NCBI GenBank assembly: GCA_036172665.1
Contig: CM069872.1
Coordinates: 22,113,001 to 22,177,000, forward strand
Length of the DNA: 64,000 nt
Direction: 5' to 3'
From: Prosopocoilus inquinatus
Lineage: Eukaryota; Arthropoda; Insecta; Coleoptera; Lucanidae
Positions 12,011 through 23,577 of this stretch are shown here, piece after piece. Positions within the stretch are counted from its first letter, which is position 1, and every line of letters starts with the position of its first letter. Both the position numbers and the translations under genes were made by a program. The notes under the pieces were generated by a model that saw nothing but the letters and a program-made list of their open reading frames with translations, had not been told where the DNA came from and did not search any database.

Positions 12011-13484
12011 GACGTTTAAGGATAAACATTTGTAAAAATTTCACCTCATGTCAACACTTACAACACTGTCGTTCTCCTCACCGAAACGAGCAGTGACATC
12101 ACGACGAAGAGTTAGATAGTTGGGCCGTCGTCAACTACCACTGCGTGAAGCGAAACAGATTACAATTGGGACACCTTGCGGCACGTGCCGTCTACACAGT
12201 CGCAGCAGCGGCACCTGCACGGACACAAATAGACGTCGATTCAATTCTTAAATAAATCCTCCGGTATGCACCCAACGATTGGAAGAATTAATCACGATGA
12301 CAGTCAGTCGGATGACGACGACGGCCAGCCATTTATTCCGGACCGCTGACAACGAGCAACAACTAACCTCATCCTTTCAGTTTCGCAGACGACAACCTTA
12401 GCTTTTACTCATAATCCTGCAAACGATTCAGCTGACAGAGAACAAAGATCAAAACAAAAACATTACGTTTCCGACACTGCCGCCGCCGCTATCAGAGAAT
12501 CGGATTCACAATGCCCGGGTAGGAGAGATCAAAGTGTTCAATAATCTCATTCTGGTCGGCTAAAGTTGAATGACATTTTGAAAGTTACAAGAGACTTCCA
12601 CACTTCCTTTCATCGTCCGGGTACGAACCGACAAGAACGGACAGCGACAATTACTTTACGCGTGCCCGCGCTGATAGCTCGGTCGGTATAAATTGAATTG
12701 CATTACGGAAACTTTTCCTTTTAAATACCTTCAAACGTGGTGTATAAAACGTTCGTTCTCAAACTTCACAAACGGATAGATCACGAACGGTACTTTAAGA
12801 AACCTAAACGGGGGGGACATTTGGTGTCAAATAATTTTAGGAAAGCCAATATTCGACCGCTTTCAAATTAAAATGGAACTTCCCGTATTGCGTTTCAAAA
12901 TGCAGCAACCGGCGTGTATACGCCACGGTTACTCCGGTTGCAGTCTTTGGTACGGTCGTAAGATCGGGCAACACCTCCGACAAATCCGACAATCCTATTC
13001 GTACGATTCATTGATTTAAAGTATCTTGTAGCATGAGATGTAATTGCTTAATTTAAATTTAGGGTTCTGCGTGATATAAATAAAAAGAGCAAAGTTTTTA
13101 TAACACTTTAATCACTACACAGTTTTAATTAATAACTTTGAAAGAAAATAAAAGAGAAATTTACAACAAAAAAAAGGAATGACTGTCGTGGCGAACTAAA
13201 CCTTAACACTTACTTAACTGTTATGACTAATTACTAACGCTTACTTATTAAATGTACATTTCCACCCCCTACGCCACCCCCCTTTGTGGACCGCACTGCA
13301 CAAGTTGGCACTTCCTCAAGAGAGAGGGCGGCTGGGTACACTATTTCCGCTACAATCTCAATATTTAACACAACGAATTTTTTATTTTTTTAATATTATG
13401 TAATAATTCACGATTTTCTTACTGCAAAAAAAAACAAAAACAAAAATCAATTTGGATTATTATATCTTTGTAAAAACAACTCAC
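12011..13484. other. Unassigned stretch with one open minus-strand frame
   Basis: Mostly unassigned, moderately GC-rich up to about 13000. On the minus strand 13001-12834 is open for about 56 codons in a frame that could follow the exon at 13485-13550 (one base carried over, AG at 13004-13003), ending in TAA. The acceptor lacks a pyrimidine tract, so this is only a weak candidate for a terminal exon. An alternative acceptor, GGTTTAG near 13190, would give a ten-residue tail. 13020-13440 is AT-rich. Confidence 0.25.
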
Positions 13485-15311
13485 TGATGGCGGCACCGGC
13501 ACTTCTTCTTTCTTTTGTGCCGCCGCCGTCCCTCTTTCTTCTCCGCCTTACTGCAACATAACGACAAATTTGAAATGTAGCATTAATTATAGCAAACGAA
13601 AACGATGTAATTATACTAAAATAGTAAAGGAGACTGCGGTTTAAGAGATGGTCCGTCTTATAATTAATTTATATTTCTCCATTCAGAAAACAATTATAAT
13701 TGTAGTTACATCATAATTGAAATTGGGCGAAGGTTAATCTGAATTATGATGTGACTGTCATTGTTTTTTTCTGAATGGAGAAATATAAATTATAAGACGG
13801 AATACTTTTCGTTGAAATGATATTCATCTTTTGCGTCCTATCCCTCATTTCTTCTTTAATCATTCGAAAATGTACGTCAGAAACGAAGTTTTTTGATTTA
13901 ATGGGGAAAAAAAAAGGAAACAGTCGATCGGAGGATTATTTCATTTACGAAAGCAATCTTTTCGAATTAAAAAAAAAAAACAATACTTCCTCTGTCCCAA
14001 TTTAATTGCTACATTTGCTGTTCCCTCCTCAACTTATCGATAAAAAATTCAATCTGTTCCAAAAAACCAATACGCTACAACTAACTATCCACATGATAAT
14101 TACTATTTGATAAAAAAATTCGGTTGCCACTTATTACTAACACGAGTGGTGTTAAATTGCGGAAAACGTAAAATTTTTAGAAATCCACCCTCCGTGAGTT
14201 CTGTTCTGCGTACGATAAAAAAATCGATTAAAATTAATTATCATTTCCATTCGCGTGCGTTTTTGTATTTTCAATATTTTTGCCTTCACTTTTTACAAAT
14301 GTGACGACTAAATCAGTACAAAATGAAAAGGTGAAATGTGACAACTAAACTGGGACAAAGGATGTGAATTATTACTTTTTTTCCCCTGATATTACCGTTT
14401 TCTAGCCCTACTAATGTAAGATTTCTTACCTTTGCTTTTTTTTTTTTTTTTCGCGGCCTGTTCCTCCATTGGCGTCGTCGCCGCCGCCGCCGCCGCTTCC
14501 TCCTCCTCCTCCTGCTCCTCTACCGGCGCCTCCACCGGCGGCGGCGATTCCGGCCGCCATTCCTCTTCGAACAGCTGCGCTAGGTCACTACATTTTTCCA
14601 ATAAGCAAAAAAGATATATTTATAATTGCTACTATTGCTTTAACTAATGCTCGATTACGCACAGTTCAAAATTTACGCAATTAGTCGCATAAGGAATGAA
14701 TTTCACGGAACGTTACTTCCATTACAGGTCGAAAACGTTTTCAATTCCAATACATTCGCACACTGTTACATAGTTTCTTATGACGACTAATAATAACTAA
14801 TAAAAATGATTTCAATTATTTGTCATAAAAAAAAATCAAACACAGATGAATGGAATTTTTTCCAAACATTGTACGAATAATTGGAGAAGATGAAAATTTA
14901 ACTTGTGCCAAAGATTTTGTTTGCAAACTCTGAGACGCATAACGTACTCTCGACACCTCACCTCATAAAAATTAAAATACGCACAAGTGAGGAGCCGAAT
15001 TTCGCGGGCCGCCTACTTTGAAAAAGCTTGCGACTCGCGAAATTCACATTTATGACGCTTTCGTTTGTGAATCGAATCTACAATTTCGACAACAAAAATG
15101 ATCGCCCGACTCTGCTCGGTGCGATGCTGCAAAAAAAGCGAGATTAAAAAAAAGCCAAATACGAAGCGCGCACCGCGCGAAAACGAACATATCGCAATCA
15201 AAGGAACGCCGAATTTGAAATATCACGTCGTCGCTGACGAAAACACAATTTCCACGGCAAAATATGCGAAAATAGATTAGCAGCAATAAACAACACTTAC
15301 CTTGCGTCCAT
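13485..15311 (-). CDS. Candidate host gene, 5' part: 11-nt first exon, acidic Ala/Glu/Lys-rich product
   Basis: Exon 1 is 15301-15311 (ATGGACGCAAG, donor GTAAGT). Exon 2 is 14430-14587 (acceptor AATGTAG, donor GTAAGA). Exon 3 is 13485-13550 (acceptor GTTGCAG, donor GTGAGT). The first junction completes a Ser codon, giving MDASDLAQLFEEEWRPESPP, then a Pro/Val stretch, a Glu run, an Ala run and a Lys run. Exon 2 codons mostly end in G, like those of the other candidate host gene. At exon 3 two overlapping acceptors (CAG and TAAG, four bases apart) give either a basic or an acidic continuation. The downstream exons are not certain. A disordered nuclear protein is plausible from composition, but I do not recognise the family. 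A MITE lies at 13652-13801 in intron 2. Confidence 0.5.
13652..13801. mobile_element. 150-bp palindromic MITE
   Basis: TCCGTCTTATAATTAATTTA at 13652 is matched by its near reverse complement ending at 13801. The inner parts are also inverted (GTTACATCATAATT against AATTATGATGTGAC), so nearly the whole element can fold back. It is non-coding and lies in an intron of the proposed host gene. No clear target duplication was seen. Confidence 0.75.
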
Positions 15312-17512
15312 TTTGCGAACAATAAACAAACTTTTTTCACCGCTTACCAACCAGATCGCATTTTGACCCCGCCAATAGAGCGTGCCGACGCACGCAACTA
15401 ACGTGGCCCGATTGTTTGAAATTGCCCGCCAATTTTGAAAATGCGAAATTCCGCGTTCTTCAAATACAAAAAAGAAACAAGACCAAGAGTCCCCTCCGAT
15501 CAATCCCACCGTCGGTTTCGCTGCAATATTCAAACGTAATCCGTATTAAAACAAGGAGCAGTAGGAAATAAAAAAAAAAAACAAATATTTTTTTTTCGCA
15601 TAAATATTCTTAATTGACTGCAAACTTTTACACAAAAAAATAACTAATACTAGATAGACAATTGTGGGCGACGATGCGCATTCAACGCTCTTCTCAAGGC
15701 ATCTCTTAAATTCTACAATAAAACTCGAAGAGCGGCGACTTTTTTTCTATTATCTGCACTTGATGCATTCTCCGCGCGCATCGCATAAGTGCTGCGAACA
15801 CAGTCTGCGAAGCCGCGATTCGCCGCGCTACGTGTGCGACAAGCGTTAAAATACGACAGTAAACCAAACGGTTTCCGAAAACATGGCGAAATTGTCCCCA
15901 AAAGACGTCGTCTGCGACAAGTAACCTCAAAACTGACACAAGTCAATTTGCAAATAGAAACTAACTTTCTAATTCATTTCCAATTCCAACAAGAACGGGC
16001 GACCAAATTCACACGTCCAGCATCCGAAACTATCAAACACGTTCAGGTACGTCCGCCAAACAGGTAATTCCCATAAATTAAAATTGACCTTTCTGTTTTT
16101 AGTAAAAAAGATAAAAACCAAATCACAATACGCTGCCGTTTCCATGTTCGAGTACGTAAAAGAAAGACCGACGATGGTTTTGTACTGCAAACACGACCGC
16201 GACGTAAATCTTTACAGAAACTGAATAAGAGCGACACCGGGTGCAAAAAATCAGATCGCTCATACACCTACATGAAACTTTTCGCTACACACTTTCAAAG
16301 TCGAACGTTGAATCATCAACGTCCGATGATATACCAGCGCAACTAATTACATACTCTCCTACAAATCTCCTAAACGAAAGAGAACGCGAAAAGCGTGCTC
16401 ATCGATTTGATGTCGGAATCCATCACCGCATCAACCCTACAAATAAAAACCACCATCGGACAACATTATCGACACCTGAAAAGAAGCAACGATACACCTC
16501 GCCTGAAACACAACAATTTCTTAAGCTCTGCGCATCCAATACACGTGTCACATCAAATAACAATACCGCAGCACGCAGTGTGACGATCAACGACGAGACA
16601 AATTTCCTCAAAGAGAAATTCCACAAACAAACAAACAAATTGAACATCCCAAAGACAAACACATCGTCTCCGTCAACAAATATCCAAATTTCAAAACACA
16701 TCTCAATCAGAGATCAGAACGTAACACAGAACGAACGTACCTGCCAAACAAACCACCACCACCGCACATCAAACTTTCCTGACCGAGAAAGGTGGTAAGT
16801 AGAAATGACACTCGATTTATAAACGTGCACGCTCACAAATACCAATTTTTTCTTACGTTACTCAGGCAATGTTTTATATATATATATATATTAGAAAGGA
16901 CGTCCTATGTGTTCTCGAAAACACGGAAAGATTTCATTTTTACTCCAATAATAAAATCCTCATTTGCCAGAAACACCGCAGCATACAGAGCGCAACATAA
17001 AAGATACGTGCAGTGCTTTTCTGAAACAGTCATCATGAGGATCTACCCCATACATTAGAAGAATTTTGCCTCATGTTAGCTTACATTGTACAAAAAAATT
17101 TCCAAGCCAATCTCAACCTGAAACGATCGAATTACACAATTAACCGATCACCAGAATAAGAGGTTGTACCATCAATTTGATTGTTTTCGTATTAAAATGT
17201 CGAGTTAATTATCGAGCTACAGATACGAATCTACTCGGTCAAAGTCAAAAATTAATTCATCGTTCTGACATTTCAGACGACGGTCAATCATTTGCTTCTA
17301 TCATTACCGTATTCGATCCGCATTTATTCACAAAAAATGTCAACTTTTAACATTAAAATAATTAAAAGAAACGATGCGCCTATTATTCTTGCAACGGGTA
17401 ATTTCTAATGAATTATGCAGTTAATTGTCAGAAACTGAAATTTACTAGAAATTTTCAGCGAAACATAACTTGAAACCTATTTTCTTCCACCCCACACAAG
17501 TTCCTACAGTCA
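15312..17512. other. Upstream region of the 15311 gene and unassigned repeats
   Basis: 15312-15560 contains the 5' leader of the proposed gene at 15311 and presumably its promoter; no motif is decisive. 15885-16150 is a diverged repeat (separate entry). 16241-16798 is open on plus for 185 codons, rich in Asn, Thr, Ser and His, without a recognisable domain; it follows the repeat directly and could be part of the same unknown element. 16875-16890 is a short TA microsatellite. The remainder is AT-rich and unassigned. Confidence 0.3.
15885..16150 (+). repeat. Diverged repeat, copy 2
   Basis: Partner of 11757-12010, with shared blocks in the same order and orientation. Intron-like signals (CAGGTAATTCCC to TTTTTAG) lie at corresponding places. 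The similarity continues for some distance beyond the last block with less certainty. Confidence 0.6.
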
Positions 17513-17720
17513 CACAGAAAAAAAGTTGTAGTAAAAATGGAGACAGAAACAAATTGTAGGAGGTATTCGTAGGATTGTAGGAATTGTTCATACAATTGTG
17601 AGGCAGGACTCTATTCTTATCGTAAAATTTATTACAATTCTTCTAATATTTGCTATAATTTGTGTCTGTCTCCATTTTTACTACAATTGTGTTACTTTTT
17701 ACTACTCATTTTTTTCTGTG
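17513..17720. mobile_element. 208-bp MITE with CACAGAAAAAAA ends
   Basis: Ends are CACAGAAAAAAA (17513) and TTTTTTTCTGTG (to 17720). Inner arms GTAGTAAAAATGGAGACAG and its complement near 17660-17690 are also inverted. Non-coding. The flanking CA on both sides is too short to prove a duplication, so the superfamily is open. Confidence 0.75.
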
Positions 17721-17932
17721 CACGACGAACTCATATTCATAACAAATAATCTTCACCGCTTCATATTAAAGAAGAAGAAATTATAAATATGTCAAGACAA
17801 TCAAAATATATTTTGAAAAAAAAAACAAAAAAAAAACTATGCAAATCAATTTTAAACGAAAACTGAAATCCATCTTTAAAAAATCTGCAATAGAAGGTAC
17901 GTGTGTTACTATTTTTTTTCTTTTTATCTACA

Positions 17933-18540
17933 CTTTTTTCAAACATTTTCCTTCACTTTTCTCAAACAGTTTCCTACACTTTTTTCAAACACTTTCCTAC
18001 ACTTTTTTCAAACATTCTCCTTTACTTTCTTCAAACATTCTCCTACACTTTTTTCAAACATTCTCCTACACTTTTTTCAAACATTTTCCTTCACTTTTTT
18101 CAAACATTTTCCTTCACTTTTTTCAAACATTCTCCTTCACTTTTTTCAAACATTTTCCTTCACTTTTTTCGAACATTTTCCTATACTTTTTTCAAACATT
18201 TTCCTACACTTTCTTCAAACATTCTCCTTCACTTTTTTCAAACAGTTTCCTACACTTTTCTCAAACATTCTCCTTCACTTTCTTCAAACATTCTCTTACA
18301 CTTTTCTCGAACATTTTCCTTCACTTTTTTCAAACATTCTCCTTCACTTTTTTCAAACATTTTCCTTCACTGTTTTCAGTTTCCTACACTTTTTTCAAAC
18401 ATTCTCCTTCACTTTCTTCAAACATTCTCCTACACTTTCTTCAAACATTTTCCTTCACTTTTTTCAAACATTTTCCTTCACTTTTTTCAAACATTTTCCT
18501 TCACTTTTTTCAAACATTTTCCTTCACTTTTCTCAAATAA
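17933..18540. repeat. 23-bp minisatellite, about 26 copies
   Basis: Tandem units of CAAACATTTTCCTTCACTT plus TTTT (23 bp) run almost without interruption, with C/T variants at a few positions and one shorter unit near 18375. Because 23 is not a multiple of three and the unit lacks plus-strand stops, all three plus frames stay open with the same 23-residue Phe/Ser/His-rich pattern. These are not genes. The array begins exactly where the LINE reverse transcriptase is cut off. Confidence 0.95.
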
Positions 18541-20769
18541 ATTTTTTACTGTTACACTAAATGGAATTTTGATATTATTAACAAATATACTCATACCGTC
18601 TATGGCCCTTTGCCGATCTTTAACGCTGCCGAATACAATGACCGATGATTTTCGAGGATTAATTACACAATGAATGAGAGGCAGATATCAAACTTAATTC
18701 TGATATGTCCTCATTAATTAGTTTGGAAGCTATTTCTAAATCAGAAACCTTGAAACTATAATACAACTGCGTATCATCAGCATAATAATGCATATTACAA
18801 AATTTTATTTTAGTGTAGAAATCTGCAGTATATAAAGAATATAGAAGAGGTCCAAATATTGACTGACCCCTGAGGAGCTCCTGATTCAATACTTTGAAAA
18901 AAAGAAAGAATACCATTTACCGTAACTGCTTGCATCCTGTTATTTAAATAAGAGGAAATAAATTTGATTACATTATCACTGAAGCCAAAATAATGAAGTT
19001 TAGCACACATTAGTTTGTGATTGATAGTATCAATGGCTTTGGAAAAATCAATTAAGACAAGTACAGTTAAATCGCCAATATCGCAAGCTTTGAAAATATC
19101 GTCCGTAACTTTTAACAAAACCGTATTAGTGCTATACCCCAGTCTAAACCCTGACTGCGTAGGTGGAAGTAATTTATATAGATTTACGTATGTCCTGATC
19201 TGATTCACAACAAGCTTTTCAAGAATTTTGGACAAGACTGGCAGCAATGATATAGGTCGCAGATCGCCAAAAGAATTAACTTGCTTTACTTTAGCAATCG
19301 GTACTACCATAGCACGCTTCCAGTCTTTGGGAAATTCGCCACGGATCAAACATTCATTTATAATGTGGGTGATGTATTTACTTAGAAAAGGCAAGCTTAA
19401 TTTTACCATTTCAGTGGAAATTCCATCGCACCCGCGAGCATTAGACTTAATGCTATAAATTACTTTCTCCACTGAACTTTCAGTAACTGTATGAAATGCA
19501 AACAATTCATGATTATCATTGTAGCGGTTATTGGAATAAAAATGTAAAGTATCCAAATCAATGTTATTATTCATTGCCCTTACAGAATTTAAGAAATAGT
19601 GATTAATTTCATGAGGATCACTGAAAGCATCAGGCAAGGGTTCTTGAGAATGAGAATTAACAACATTTAAGCTTTGAGTGCTTGCCATGTTGATTTCTGG
19701 TCATTTTTTTTGCAGATGAAATTCAGATATGCTTTTTTTCACGTTTTACAGCAATGTTAACAATATTACGAAGACTTTTGTAGTAATCCCAATCTGCCAC
19801 ACATTTCGAATGTTTAAATTTATTGAGTGCATTGTTACGAAGCTTTATCATATTTCGAATAATATCGGTTAACCATGGTGCAGGTGCTTTCGTTAATCTT
19901 ACGGTTTTTACAGGAGCAAAAGTATTAAATAGGGTTAAAATATTGTCTTCTAAAAAACTAACTTTATCATTTAAATCTACGCAGTCGTATATATTATTCC
20001 AAGGTATGGATCTTAAACCATCATAAAATTTTTGAGAATCTAAGTTTCGTAAGTCACGATATGTAAACAATCGAGCGGGTGAAACAGGTTTAGAAAAATT
20101 TAGTGTACAGTGAACTAGTCTGTGGTCAGAAAAATGTACATCCATTACACCTGAACTGATCACGAGATCAGAACTAACAACAATAACATCAATCAGAGTG
20201 CTACTGTATGCTGTAACTCGTGTAGGTTCGTCTACAATTTGAGTAAGAGAGTAAGATTAAATCATTGATAAGAAGCTATTAACACTACTGTTATTTAAAT
20301 TATAAAGATTAATATTGACATCACCTAGACATACTACCTCATCCACCATTGGTAAAATTAACGTAAGAGATGTTTCAAGATCTTGTAAAAAGGAGTTAAT
20401 AATAACATTAGATGGTCTATAAACTACTTCAAATGCAATAGTTTTGCCAGAAATTTTAACACTTATCCATAACTGCTCAATAAACGGACTAATTTCAGTG
20501 GTAATTGATTTACATTGAAGTTGATTTCTAATATAAAATCCGACACCCCCTCCTCGACCAACCCTATCTGTACGTAATAATTTATAATAAAAAATTTTAT
20601 ACACATCCGATTCAACATCATCGTGCAGCCATGTCTTCGTCACCGCTATTACGTCAAAGGAGTTAGTTAAAATAGTATCAACAAATTCTTGAAATCCTGT
20701 GCTCAGCGACTGTACATTTAAAGGAGCTAACTTAGGAAAATGCGTATAGTAACATCCATATTGTAACAT
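18541..20769 (-). pseudogene. LINE ORF2: endonuclease and reverse transcriptase, broken
   Basis: The N-terminal part (20769-20257) is an APE-like endonuclease: LNVQSL, TKTWLHDD, GGGVGFYIR, VVYRP and LGDVNINL. A stop at about 20257 is followed in the same frame by its C-terminus with FSDHRLV (20163-19723). A frameshift near 19735 leads into reverse transcriptase (19688-18810): FGDLRPISLLPVLSKILEK, QSGFR, VLIDFSKAID and GAPQGS. A further shift near 18880 precedes FGPLLYSLYTADF and YADDTQLY. The frame then ends at the minisatellite after SVTVKNL, so the C-terminal part of the protein is missing. At least two frameshifts and one stop are present. It would nick target DNA and copy LINE RNA by target-primed reverse transcription. 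Confidence 0.8.
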
Positions 20770-20926
20770 CCAGCTCGATTAAAGCACTAAACAAAATATT
20801 CCTCTGAATTAAACCTGCATATTTCTAGCAAAAGTTAAGCATGCATGACTGAGCTTACTGGAAAAAAAAAATCAAAATCAAAAACAAAATTAAACATGCA
20901 TTACTTCAGGAATCAAAAATGAATAG

Positions 20927-21575
20927 AAATATTTGCAAGAAAAGTCAGCTCAGCAACAGAGTATTGATATCTTCTTCGGTAGCTTTATGTATTTTTCCAT
21001 CTTGGCTCCAGAAAATGTTCCCATCTCTTGTCCATGTATACGATATTCCAAATTTACCGATGGCTTTCAGTAAAGCTCTGTGGCGCAGATTTGTAAGATC
21101 CTCTCTGAGGATTATCTTGGTACCCTTTAATTTATTTTTAGCATTGTATACTCTATTATATTATATTGCTCTCTTCCTATATGAGGAAAATTTAACAATA
21201 ATCGCCCGAGGCTTATCGCTTCGATCACTGATACGACCCACTCTATGACTTCTTTCTATATCTGCTGATGAAATATCAATACCCAAGTTGTCTTTGCAGA
21301 TGCTAATAATAATATCATCAGTATCTTCTGATTGTTTTTCACTGACCCCAAATAGTCTTAAATTATTGCGGCGGGTGTATTGTTCCAGATAATCAACCCG
21401 GAAATTCGTATTCTTAATTTGAGTAGCATTGGTTTGATTTGAATAACTTAAATCGTTCAGCCGGCCGTTGATTATATCAAATTTGGCATCAATATCAGTC
21501 AAAATTGATTTCGTAACCGACGAGGAGATCTGAGTAATTATGGCTTGCATACTTGCCTCATCAAGGGAGACATCG
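20927..21575 (-). pseudogene. LINE ORF1 nucleic-acid-binding protein, broken
   Basis: Minus-strand coding sequence with an acidic start (ELSDEDDVSLDEASMQ), a coiled coil with LEQYTRRNNLRLFGVSE, then the RNA-binding region (IERSHRVGR, PRAIIVKF) as in ORF1 of CR1/L2/jockey LINEs. A frameshift near 21160 moves the C-terminal LKGTKIILREDLT and ISYTWTRDGNIFW into another frame, which ends near 20927. The frame is open upstream into foreign transposase sequence, making a chimeric reading frame of 220 codons starting at 21823. Confidence 0.7.
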
Positions 21576-22806
21576 TCCTCGTCAGATAATTCTTCTGTAA
21601 TATTTTCTGAAGGCCAAACCTTACTCCAGGATTTTTTAATCAAGTCGGTGCTCACATTTTTCCAAGCATTATTGAAAGAAAGTACAATATGCTTTAGATT
21701 TATACTTTTTAGTGTTTGAAGAATAGGGTCTTCAGACTCAACAACTTGGTGAAGCAGACTTTTGCAATAAAACAACTTAATGGCTTGTATTAAGTGTCCA
21801 TTGGTTGCAATAGCGGTGTACAATTTAGTGATAAAAACATTACGGAAATTTGGTCGTCATCACTGGATAATTCTGTCGGATGCCCTGGAGCATTGTCCAA
21901 TAACAAAAGTGCTTTTGGGCTTAAGTTAAGTTCTCTCATTTTTCTTCGTACAGATGGCACAAATTCGCTATGGAACCATTCACTAAATATTTCTCTGGTA
22001 ACCCATGCACACTTCTGTCCTTTATAAGAAACTGGAATATCAAAATTTCCAAAGGCCCGTGGTTTTAAACTTTTGCCTAAGACCAGGAGTTATGACTTCC
22101 AGAGGAATTCGAACAGGGTATGAACGTCATCCTTTCTTTGCTAATCTTCATTCCAGGAGCCGATTTTTCCCTAGAATGTGCCAATGTTTTACTTGGCAAC
22201 ACTTTCTAAAAAAGTCCACTTTCATCTGTATTTTCGACTTGATGAGGAGTTAGCTTTCTTTCTTGAATTACTTTTGGCAGTTTTTCTATAAACGGCAGCA
22301 CAGCATCAAGATCACTTGAGAGTGATTCCCCACATACAGTCAATTGACAAATTCCAAACCTCTTCTTAAATTTTTGAAGCCACCCGGTACTAGCTTTGAA
22401 GTCGTCCTTCCCTGTTATGTTTTTGTAGAAAAACTTTGCCTTTTCACAAAATATTTCCAGAAATTGGAGTACCTGTAACAAAATAGCAACCTTTGTTTAC
22501 CTGTTAAGATAGATGAATAATTATTGCTATCTTACCTTTAGTTCTCTCTTGTAGAAACCATGTAAACAAGGCTTTCTCAACAGCCGGATTTGAACTAAGC
22601 TTTAAAGTTTTTCTATCTGCCGGTCCTTCGTCCGTAGTTGAATAATAGCTCATTATGTTAGCCCGATTTTTCTTTATATCACTCACTGTAGCCTTTCCAA
22701 TTCCAAATTCTGTTGCGATTTTTGAATAAATTTCGCTTCGATCTATCATTTTTAAAATGCTAATTTTTTCTTGTAACTTTAACGTTACGTGTTTTCTTTT
22801 AGACAT
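21576..22806 (-). pseudogene. Tigger/jerky-like (pogo superfamily) transposase, decayed and LINE-interrupted
   Basis: Starts MSKRKHVTLKLQEKISILK (22806), a CENP-B/psq-type helix-turn-helix with IATEFGIGKATVSDIKK. After a short intron or break the second HTH region has GWLQKFKKRFGI, then VENTDESGLF, the first catalytic Asp. Further down and in other frames are LLLDNAPGHP and PLLQPMD with the second and third catalytic acidic residues. The C-terminal helix region (INLKHIVLSFNNAW, KSWSKVWPS) at 21800-21580 is fused to LINE ORF1. Several stops and frameshifts separate the pieces. Pogo transposases cut and paste at TA sites. Confidence 0.75.
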
Positions 22807-23577
22807 TTCTTTATTTTAAACTATGTACATACACAGAAAACACACTAAACACAAAGTTTTTTAAAATATGTTTACTCTAAAGCAAATTACAATAACACCG
22901 TTCTATTCCGTGTGGCGTATGCGTCGGTGAGATCATCCAGCAGCGGCCAACAAGTTCCTATAGGCAACGTTCGGATTAACGAATATGCGTTCGGACTATG
23001 ACATTGTCGGCGGCGCATTCGGATTACTGGATGTTTGGATTAACGTGTGTTCGGATTAAAGAGGTTGCAAAGTAATTTTATTTTTAATTAAGCTATTCAC
23101 GTCAAACAAATAAAAGTAATGCTAACTCCCTGTTAATTATCTATTTAAATTAAATTAAAAAATAATTACGTTTCACGCGATAAACATCGAGAATGAAATC
23201 AAACGAGAAACTTTAAATTTAATTCTGCACAGAATTTTTTTGCCGCCGACGCGATGACAACGCAAGTTGAAATATTCTTGCCTTGCCGAAATCATACCAG
23301 AATCTATGGGAGAAATTCCTTCGCTCAACGTTGTAATTCACATTACAGTGAAATTATAAACTTATAACTCTTATAAGTAAACACCCGAAATTGTTTAAAT
23401 AAAAAAAAATTAAATATATATTTATTGGCACGTTAAAAAAATTACGTTAAAAATGGTATACAGATATACATTAAAAAAACATTTTCTAGAATATAAAAAA
23501 AAATTCTTTACTTACTTACTTACTAGTTTGATGATAGTATTCTAATTTTTCTATGAAGTTTTAAAATTTTCTTTTCT
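22807..23577. other. Tigger-like terminal region and unassigned AT-rich sequence
   Basis: 22970-23070 repeats variants of TTCGGATTAACG and TTCGGATTAAAGAG, resembling Tigger-type terminal inverted repeats, and probably marks the 5' end of the element encoded at 21576-22806. The matching other end was not found, consistent with loss at the LINE insertion. 23071-23577 is AT-rich and shows no gene. Confidence 0.45.

Larger units (their letters stand above)
18541..21575 (-). mobile_element. Jockey/CR1-like non-LTR retrotransposon, 3'-truncated
   Basis: A minus-strand LINE with ORF1 (coiled coil plus RNA-binding fold), an APE-type endonuclease and a reverse transcriptase. It ends at 18541, within the RT region after the catalytic YADD. 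The 5' end lies near 21575, where the sequence becomes a Tigger/jerky-like transposase in the same orientation. Several frameshifts and a stop make it inactive. Confidence 0.8.

Noticed and set aside
17839..18673. Three overlapping plus-strand frames of 219-256 codons with repeated FSNIFLHFF motifs
   Set aside because: They are the three frames of a 23-bp minisatellite; the open frames follow from the unit length.
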